Below are positions 43,975-49,494 of a stretch of DNA of 49,494 nucleotides, piece by piece. The position numbers and the translations under genes were made by a program. The notes beneath the pieces were generated by a model that saw only the letters and a list, made by a program, of their open reading frames with translations, had not been told where the DNA came from and made no database searches. Numbering within the stretch: position 1 is the stretch's first letter; each line of letters opens with the position of its first letter. This stretch comes from Pseudoprimorskyibacter sp. (lineage in GTDB: Bacteria; Pseudomonadota; Alphaproteobacteria; Rhodobacterales; Rhodobacteraceae), in contig JAQXDR010000179.1 of the NCBI GenBank assembly GCA_029251265.1, positions 1-49,494 of the forward strand, read 5' to 3'.

Positions 43975-44877
43975 ATGGATTGGGACAAGTTAAGAATCTT
44001 TCACGCCGTCGCGGATGCCGGCAGCTTGACCCATGCGGGCGAAACACTGCATCTGTCGCAGTCTGCTGTTTCGCGTCAAATACGATCACTTGAGGACTCA
44101 CTGAACACCACATTGTTCCATCGACACGCTCGCGGACTGATTTTGACAGAACAGGGCGAGCTTTTGTTCGACGCGACATCATCGATGAATAAACGCGTAG
44201 ACGCGGCGACGGCGCGCATTCGCGACAGCGAAGAAGAGGTGTTCGGCGGCCTTCGCGTGACGACGACCACAGGCTTTGGGTCCCTTTGGTTGGCACCAAG
44301 GCTCCCAAAACTTTATGAAAAATACCCAGATCTTAACATCGATCTGATGTTGGAGGAACGTGTTCTGGACCTTCCCATGCGGGAAGCCGACGTTGCCATT
44401 CGAATGAAGGAACCAAGCCAGGCAGATCTTATTCGCAAGCGCCTGATGAGCGTTCGGATGCGTTTATATGCGTCACCAGACTATCTTGCGTTGCATCCCG
44501 AACCAAAGTCCTTGGCCGATATACGCGATCACCGCTTGATTTGTCAGCGCACAACCGATCCTCAGGTCGGCGCAGGCCTGCGCTTGGTCGAAGAGTTGCT
44601 GACGCATGATGTGCAATCAGTTTTGACGGTAAACAATTATTTTGGTGCGTTGCAAGCTGTTCTGTCCAATCTTGGAATTGGTGTTCTACCCGACTACATT
44701 ATTGAGGACTTTCCGAATGTTGTTAGGGTCCTGCCGGATGTCGAAAGCAACGAGGTTCCAGTCTTTCTCGCCTATCCAGAAGAGCTAAGGCATTCCAAGA
44801 GGATCGGTGCATTCCGCGACTTTGTGCAGGAAGAAATCATCGCGCACAGGCGGAAAATCCGTGCGCGCGAAGGATGA
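43975..44877 (+). CDS. LysR-family transcriptional regulator
   Basis: A 300-residue regulator with an N-terminal winged helix-turn-helix (DWDKLRIFHAVADAGSLTHA then HLSQSAVSRQIRSLE, residues 2-45) and a LysR substrate-binding domain (VTTTTGFGSLWLAPRLPKLY onward). GAAGG lies eight bases before the start at 43975; the longer reading from 43933 is not needed. The divergent oxidoreductase gene is a natural target. The inducer is unknown. Confidence 0.93.
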   Translation: MDWDKLRIFHAVADAGSLTHAGETLHLSQSAVSRQIRSLEDSLNTTLFHRHARGLILTEQGELLFDATSSMNKRVDAATARIRDSEEEVFGGLRVTTTTGFGSLWLAPRLPKLYEKYPDLNIDLMLEERVLDLPMREADVAIRMKEPSQADLIRKRLMSVRMRLYASPDYLALHPEPKSLADIRDHRLICQRTTDPQVGAGLRLVEELLTHDVQSVLTVNNYFGALQAVLSNLGIGVLPDYIIEDFPNVVRVLPDVESNEVPVFLAYPEELRHSKRIGAFRDFVQEEIIAHRRKIRAREG

Positions 44878-44938
44878 TCAAGTTTTAGCCATGCGGCAGG
44901 CTCATATCGGGTATGCCCAATAATTGACCGCCGTCGCC

Positions 44939-44967
44939 TTGAAAATAGGCAAGGGTGCGTCTACATT
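44939..44967 (+). promoter_or_regulatory. Sigma-70-type promoter for a small RNA
   Basis: TTGAAA (44939-44944), a 17-base spacer and TACATT (44962-44967). It points at the structured RNA that begins near 44974. A second TTGACC at 44924 has no matching -10. Confidence 0.55.
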
Positions 44968-44973
44968 ATCCCA

Positions 44974-45050
44974 CGAAGGCGCGGTACAGTTACCACCGCC
45001 TTCACCTCCCTGTTGGACTTCGGCCGAGCTACACGCTCGGCCTTTTTTTT
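44974..45050 (+). ncRNA. Probable small regulatory RNA with anti-Shine-Dalgarno linker
   Basis: About 77 nt. The 5' hairpin has GAAGGCG (44975-44981) pairing with CGCCTTC (44997-45003) and an inner GGTA/TACC stem around CAGT. The linker 45002-45021 contains TCACCTCC, identical to the 16S rRNA anti-Shine-Dalgarno core, and it overlaps the hairpin only at its first two bases. The 3' hairpin is a strong intrinsic terminator. No open frame covers it. I infer an RNA that could pair with ribosome-binding sites; the identity of any known family is not established. Confidence 0.65.
45022..45050 (+). terminator. Strong rho-independent terminator
   Basis: GGCCGAGC (45022-45029) pairs perfectly with GCTCGGCC (45035-45042) around TACAC and is followed by eight T (45043-45050). 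It ends the small RNA; it lies too far (145 bp) from the LysR stop to be assigned to it alone, although readthrough from LysR would also stop here. Confidence 0.9.
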
Positions 45051-45689
45051 ACGCAATCAAATTTTTTGCTACGGGCAGCATATCGCAAATGATTTGACCT
45101 TGAAAACAGGGTGGATATTGTCGCCGAACTTTGACGTTTAGCTCCTCAACCGACAGCGCACAAATCACGGCGCTCTTAGCCTATTGCCTAGCTCGCCGCT
45201 CTGTTGGAACATCTACAGTAAAGTTTTGAGATGATCTTTTGTGGAACAGCCTGCGAGCACAGCCCCCAAAGCGTCTCTGGTACATGTTGAACTTACGCGA
45301 TGCCTTTTATCATGCTTTTGTGCATCCGCCCCTTTTTTGGGGGATAGATCATGCCAGCAGCATTACCGATGGCGCTTTGAGCGTGGTTTCAGGGCCATAT
45401 CACAGACGGTTTTAGCCGCCGCAACAGATGTCGTTGCGCATGCGGCCTCCATCGGCAGGTTTCTAAACAAACGCGAATACACTGACAAAAAAGTCGCTGG
45501 TTGCCACCGTGCGAGATATGCACCGCAAACGGGGAAATTCAACCGCCACACCAAAGCGTGTTTGATTTCCTCTTCTGGATTTTCTAAAGCGTTTCTAATG
45601 GGTTTGGTCGTCGATTGGCAAAGTCTTTAGGACATTGAGGACCGTTTTACGCCACACACCCACATTCAAATAAGCAAAAGGCAAAACAG
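45051..45689. other. Gene-poor stretch with one strong stem-loop
   Basis: About 640 bp. A GTG-started 129-codon frame (45241-45630) has no recognisable family or ribosome site. An 11-bp stem-loop lies at 45415-45446 (GCCGC-CGCAAC, loop AGATGTC, GTTGCG, bulge CAT, GCGGC). No other signal was found. Confidence 0.4.
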
Positions 45690-46109
45690 ATGACCGCAGA
45701 CCAGATCATAGACTTGCTACAACTCGAGCCACATCCGGAAGGGGGCCATTATCGCCAAATCTGGGAGGCTGAGGGCGCAGGCCGACCTGCAGGGACGTCC
45801 ATATACTTTTTGTTGAAAGGCGACGAAGTCAGTCACTGGCATCGTGTGGACGCAACAGAGATATGGCACTTTTACGCCGGATCTGCACTAACACTATCAA
45901 TTTCGCCGACCGATCAGGGGCCGGTTTCTCACCAAACCCTAGGCCCCGATCTGGCGGAGGGGCAGAGACCGCAAATTATTGTTCCAACTGATCACTGGCA
46001 ATCAGCAAGCAGCACAGGGGCATGGACATTGGTGGGATGCACTGTGTCGCCAGGCTTTAACTTTGACGGCTTTACCCTTGCTCCACCAGACTTCACCATC
46101 CAGTCGTAA
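45690..46109 (+). CDS. DUF985 / cupin_5 family protein
   Basis: A 139-residue cupin of the DUF985 (cupin_5) family: LEPHPEGGHYRQIWEA, TSIYFLLKGDEVSHWHRVDA (metal-binding histidines) and EIWHFYAGSALTL, ending with CTVSPGFNFDGFTLA. Function is unknown. AAAGG precedes the start. Its stop is directly adjacent to the stop of pgi on the other strand, with no bases between. Confidence 0.9.
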   Translation: MTADQIIDLLQLEPHPEGGHYRQIWEAEGAGRPAGTSIYFLLKGDEVSHWHRVDATEIWHFYAGSALTLSISPTDQGPVSHQTLGPDLAEGQRPQIIVPTDHWQSASSTGAWTLVGCTVSPGFNFDGFTLAPPDFTIQS

Positions 46110-47690
46110 TCAGCTCCTGTTTTCGGAGATGTATCCAAGCAGCTGTTGCGTTGACCCGTCTTTGCCGTCGGGAGGTTGCTGGGCTGACACCATTGGCCCA
46201 AGTGCCGTTGCCAGTTCCTTGCCCAATTCGACACCCCATTGATCATACGAATTGATGTTTAGGATCGTCCCTTCGACAAAGACCCGATGTTCATACAGGG
46301 CAATAATCGCACCCAAAGCAGACGGGGTCAGTTTGGGATACATCAGTGTGGTCGAGGGGCGGTTGCCCGGAAAAACACGGTGGCAGGCTTGCCGGTCCAG
46401 CTCAGCTCCTTGAAATCTGTCCGAAACTTTGGCGCGCGCCTCGTCCAGTGACCGACCGCGTAAAAGGGCCTCTGATTGTGCAAGGCAATTGGCAACCAGC
46501 AAATCGTGATGATGCGCCAGATCACTTTCGTGTCCTTCGGCAGCAATCAGAAATTCGCACGGAATCACTGCTGTTCCCTGATGGATCAATTGATAAAAGG
46601 CATGCTGCCCATTGGTTCCCGGCTCGCCCCACACAACCGGCCCCGACGCAATATCAAGCGTCGTGCCGTCCATAGCCACACGCTTGCCGTTACTTTCCAT
46701 CTCTAACTGTTGAAGATAGGCAGGTAGGCGTGACAGACGGTTGTCATAGGGCAGGACCGCACGTGTCCCGTATCCCATGCCCTGATGATGCCAAATCCCC
46801 ACAAGCGCCAGAAGAACCGGCATATTCTGTGCCAGTGGTGCCGTTTGAAAATGTTGGTCCATTGTTTGCGCGCCACCCAAGAACGCGCGAAAGTTGTCTG
46901 CGCCAATGGCAATCATAAGCGATAGCCCAATCGGTCCCCACACTGAATACCGACCACCCACCCAATCTTCAAAACCCAGCACCCGCTCAGCCGGAATACC
47001 CCATTCGGCCGCGGCGGACTGGTTCGAAGACAAGGCGATAAACCGCCCCTCGGTCGAGACACCAGACGCGTCCAGCCATGTTTTGGCCGTGCGCGCATTG
47101 GTCATTGTTTCAATCGTGGTGAAGGTTTTGGACGCGACGATAAACAGCGTTTTTTCAGCATCCAACAACGCAAGCGTATCGGCAATATCTGCACCGTCCA
47201 CGTTCGACACAAAGTGACAGCGCGGCCCGTCATGGTACGGACGCAAGGCCAGCGTGGCCATGGCAGGCCCAAGGTCAGAGCCGCCGATCCCAATGTTCAC
47301 CACATCAGTAAAATCGGACGCGCGTACCTGCTCTGCGACGCGTTCCATATCATCCAGCGTTTTGTGAACGCCTGACATAACATCGCGGCCATCCACAAAA
47401 ACAGCAGCCTCACTTTTCGCACGCAGAGCCGTGTGCAAGACGGCACGGCCCTCGGTCTCGTTCAGCGCAGCACCCGCAAACATTGCGTCCCGCCGCGCGG
47501 CTACATCCTTGGTTTCCGCCAGATCCACCAATGCGCTCAGGATTGTGTGGTCAATCTGTGTTTTGGAATAGTCAAACAGCATCCCGCACGCAGACAGACT
47601 GAAAAAGGCCGCCCGGCTTTTGTCATCAAACAAATCCAGCATGGACCGGTCAGCCACATTACCAGCCAGAGATTTCAGGGTGTCCCACAT
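46110..47690 (-). CDS. pgi: Glucose-6-phosphate isomerase
   Basis: Interconverts glucose 6-phosphate and fructose 6-phosphate. The 526-residue product has the PGI signatures: VNIGIGGSDLGP, FIVASKTFTTIETMTNA, and the C-terminal YDQWGVELGKELA. The start at 47690 lies four bases after the pgl stop, with GGAG well placed; a longer reading to 47801 lies in pgl. It is the last gene of a zwf-pgl-pgi operon. Confidence 0.96.
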   Translation of the reverse strand: MWDTLKSLAGNVADRSMLDLFDDKSRAAFFSLSACGMLFDYSKTQIDHTILSALVDLAETKDVAARRDAMFAGAALNETEGRAVLHTALRAKSEAAVFVDGRDVMSGVHKTLDDMERVAEQVRASDFTDVVNIGIGGSDLGPAMATLALRPYHDGPRCHFVSNVDGADIADTLALLDAEKTLFIVASKTFTTIETMTNARTAKTWLDASGVSTEGRFIALSSNQSAAAEWGIPAERVLGFEDWVGGRYSVWGPIGLSLMIAIGADNFRAFLGGAQTMDQHFQTAPLAQNMPVLLALVGIWHHQGMGYGTRAVLPYDNRLSRLPAYLQQLEMESNGKRVAMDGTTLDIASGPVVWGEPGTNGQHAFYQLIHQGTAVIPCEFLIAAEGHESDLAHHHDLLVANCLAQSEALLRGRSLDEARAKVSDRFQGAELDRQACHRVFPGNRPSTTLMYPKLTPSALGAIIALYEHRVFVEGTILNINSYDQWGVELGKELATALGPMVSAQQPPDGKDGSTQQLLGYISENRS

Positions 47691-47694
47691 CAGC

Positions 47695-48372
47695 CTACTC
47701 CGCCCAGTGTACGATTGCTCTGTCCAAAACAGCCCGTATGGGTGCTTTTTGCGGATCAAGAGAGCGTGCTGTCTCCAAAGCTGCGCGCTTTTCCGCTCCA
47801 AAGATAACGATGTGTTTGTTCAACGCATCGTTTAACACATGTGCCGTTACCGTGATCCGAGGCTCTGGCGCACCGGGTGCACGCATCGCAAGCAGTATTG
47901 GTGCGTTACCAGACAATGCGTCATCCAGCCGATCAGCACCTGGAAAAATTGACGCTGTGTGCATATCCGCTCCCATTCCCAAGACCACGATCCCCAAAGG
48001 CAATCTTGGCGCGATATTTGCCGCCAGTTCGGGCAAAGCGTCTTCGGGCACGTCTGCGTTGCTGCACATTGGCACCAGGGTCGCTTGCGCAGCAGGGCCC
48101 ACGAACAAACGTTCACGCAAAAGCCGCGTGTTGGAACGATCGCTGGTTTCGGGCAGCCAACGCTCGTCAGACAGCATGATATCCACACGATCCCAATCCA
48201 ACTGCGCTGCACATAGATTATCGAAAATCGGACCGGGCGTGGTTCCGCCGGGAACAGCCATCAAAACACGGCCCTCACGCTGAAGTTGGACCCGTAACTG
48301 CGATGCCAGACGATCGGCCACTGAAATCGTCAGCATCTCTCGATCAGCATATTCAACAAATTCGAAGGTCAT
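47695..48372 (-). CDS. pgl: 6-phosphogluconolactonase
   Basis: Hydrolyses 6-phosphogluconolactone, second step of the oxidative pentose and Entner-Doudoroff routes. The 225-residue product shows LMAVPGGTTPGPIFD, MLSDERWLPETSDRSNTRLL and VLGMGADMHTASIFPG, all typical of the DevB/NagB-like fold. It overlaps zwf by ATGA. Confidence 0.94.
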   Translation of the reverse strand: MTFEFVEYADREMLTISVADRLASQLRVQLQREGRVLMAVPGGTTPGPIFDNLCAAQLDWDRVDIMLSDERWLPETSDRSNTRLLRERLFVGPAAQATLVPMCSNADVPEDALPELAANIAPRLPLGIVVLGMGADMHTASIFPGADRLDDALSGNAPILLAMRAPGAPEPRITVTAHVLNDALNKHIVIFGAEKRAALETARSLDPQKAPIRAVLDRAIVHWAE

Positions 48373-49494
48373 TCTTTGATCTCCCGCCACCTGCGTTCAT
48401 CACGATGCAATAACATCAGCGAATCCTCTGGCCCTGCACTATAGGCATCATAGGGTTTCGGTACATCCCCACGCTGCATCCAGCCTTCGATGAGGGGATC
48501 GGTCCACGCCCAAGCGGCTTCGACCTCGTCCCCGCGCATGAACAGGGTCTGGTTTCCACGGATCACGTCCATGATAAGACGTTCATAGGCATCCGGCACA
48601 TCGGACGCCTCTGGCCCAAGTGCATCCGCGAACGTCATATCGAGGGGCACATCCACAAGCCGCATGCCACCCGGTCCAGGTTCCTTGATCGTCACTTGAA
48701 GGGTAATGCCCTCGTTCGGCTGGAGTTTGATCAGCAATTCGTTGTGATGTGCAGTTTCATGATCAAAAATTGAGTGGGGAGTATTTTTGAAAACCACGAC
48801 AATCTCGGACGCACGCGCTTTTAACTTTTTACCTGTCCGCAAGTAGAACGGCGTGCCCGCCCACCGCCAATTGGCGATATGCGCCTTAAGGGCGACAAAG
48901 CTTTCGGTAAAGCTGCGCTCATTGCCCACATCTTGACGATAGCCGGGTTCATCGTTGTGCTCGGAATATTGCCCGCGCACAATCTGGTGGTATTTAACAG
49001 GCTCTAACGCCCGAATAACCTTTAGCTTTTCGTCGCGCACGGCGTTGGGATCAAATTTGGCCGGCGGCTCCATCGCGATCAGACACAAAAGCTGCATCAA
49101 ATGGTTTTGCACCATGTCCCGCATGGCACCGGACTTGTCATAATAGCCACCGCGCCCACCAACACCTACGGTTTCGGCCACAGTGATTTGCACATGATCG
49201 ACGTACTGCGAGTTCCACAAAGGCTCAAACAGGACATTGCCAAAGCGGACGGCCATCAGATTCTGAACGGTTTCCTTACCCAAATAGTGATCAATCCGGT
49301 AAATCTGTGCCTCGTCAAAATACTTTGCCAGTGTTGCATTCAACAGCTTTGCTGACGCGAGATCATGTCCAAACGGTTTTTCCACCACAATGCGGCTGTC
49401 CGACGTGGCTAGATCCTGCGAACAAAGCCGGTCGGCAATATCCCCGAACAACGACGGGCCAACGGAGAAATAAAAGGCGCGCACCACATCACTG
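48369..49494 (-). CDS. zwf: Glucose-6-phosphate 1-dehydrogenase (partial, start beyond window)
   Basis: Oxidises glucose 6-phosphate to the lactone with NAD(P). The C-terminal 375 or so residues are visible; whole enzymes are about 480-500, so about 110 residues lie beyond the right edge. The substrate-binding signature RIDHYLGKE is intact, as are EKPFGHDLASAK, FEPLWNSQYVDHVQI and WRWAGTPFYLRTGKKL. It is the first visible gene of zwf-pgl-pgi; the entry into the Entner-Doudoroff pathway fits a marine Rhodobacteraceae member. Confidence 0.96.
   Translation of the reverse strand, partial: SDVVRAFYFSVGPSLFGDIADRLCSQDLATSDSRIVVEKPFGHDLASAKLLNATLAKYFDEAQIYRIDHYLGKETVQNLMAVRFGNVLFEPLWNSQYVDHVQITVAETVGVGGRGGYYDKSGAMRDMVQNHLMQLLCLIAMEPPAKFDPNAVRDEKLKVIRALEPVKYHQIVRGQYSEHNDEPGYRQDVGNERSFTESFVALKAHIANWRWAGTPFYLRTGKKLKARASEIVVVFKNTPHSIFDHETAHHNELLIKLQPNEGITLQVTIKEPGPGGMRLVDVPLDMTFADALGPEASDVPDAYERLIMDVIRGNQTLFMRGDEVEAAWAWTDPLIEGWMQRGDVPKPYDAYSAGPEDSLMLLHRDERRWREIKE

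Noticed and set aside
45241-45630. 129-codon open frame on the plus strand upstream of the cupin gene
   Set aside because: GTG start without a ribosome site, no family motif, irregular composition; not listed as a gene.
1-49494. CRISPR arrays, rRNA genes, prophage structural genes, replication origins
   Set aside because: No regularly spaced direct repeats, rRNA segments, capsid/tail proteins or DnaA-box clusters were seen.

Overview
The window reads as a chromosomal segment of an alphaproteobacterium of the Rhodobacteraceae, most likely the marine Roseobacter group. This rests on protein character and gene order: double cold-shock-domain protein next to pdxH and fabI, ccmE/ccmF/ccmH with an embedded holin-muramidase pair, a fused indolepyruvate:ferredoxin oxidoreductase, and zwf-pgl-pgi. 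A BciA-type 8-vinyl reductase suggests a bacteriochlorophyll-making lineage (aerobic anoxygenic phototroph), although no other photosynthesis gene lies here. The species cannot be fixed from sequence alone.

Layout. 75-3569: tRNA-Pro, a DUF192 protein, a cold-shock protein, pdxH, fabI and gpt. 3570-4591: gene-poor, holding a frameshifted IS3-family transposase relic. 4592-7190: two overlapping membrane GTPase genes. 7313-21588: a long, tightly packed minus-strand gene train with two complete ABC importers (BMP/nucleoside type and NMT1/TauABC type), two cytosine-deaminase-like amidohydrolases, a VAO-family FAD oxidoreductase, two flavodoxin-fold reductases, a 2OG-Fe(II) oxygenase and a creatininase-fold hydrolase. 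A divergent RidA gene and a second, active-site-altered 2OG oxygenase homologue sit at its upstream edge (to 23071). 23559-28443: bciA, a DMT exporter, a short asparaginase-domain protein, a monooxygenase-like small protein and a C69-type hydrolase. 28590-32268: DUF808 protein, a doubtful small ORF, and two tandem gap genes that share LacI-type palindromes upstream. 32297-33000: gene-poor, with a second relic of the same IS3 element. 33271-39389: ccmH, ccmF, holin, muramidase, ccmE, argC and murI on one strand. 39411-44877: an acyltransferase, the fused indolepyruvate oxidoreductase and a divergent LysR gene. 44939-45050: a probable small RNA with its own promoter and intrinsic terminator. 45690-49494: a DUF985 cupin, then pgi, pgl and zwf (zwf cut by the window end).

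How the parts fit. The 14-kb train looks like an uptake-and-degradation route for a nitrogen heterocycle, plausibly a modified pyrimidine or purine base: import by two systems, deamination by CodA-like enzymes, oxidation by 2OG and FAD enzymes, amide hydrolysis by the creatininase-fold enzyme, and clean-up of reactive enamines by RidA. No characterised pathway known to me has this composition, and no regulator is encoded inside it. The sugar genes (zwf, pgl, pgi, two gap paralogues) fit Entner-Doudoroff glycolysis plus gluconeogenesis. The most striking non-coding element is the roughly 77-nt RNA near 45.0 kb, which carries an exposed copy of the 16S anti-Shine-Dalgarno sequence between two hairpins.
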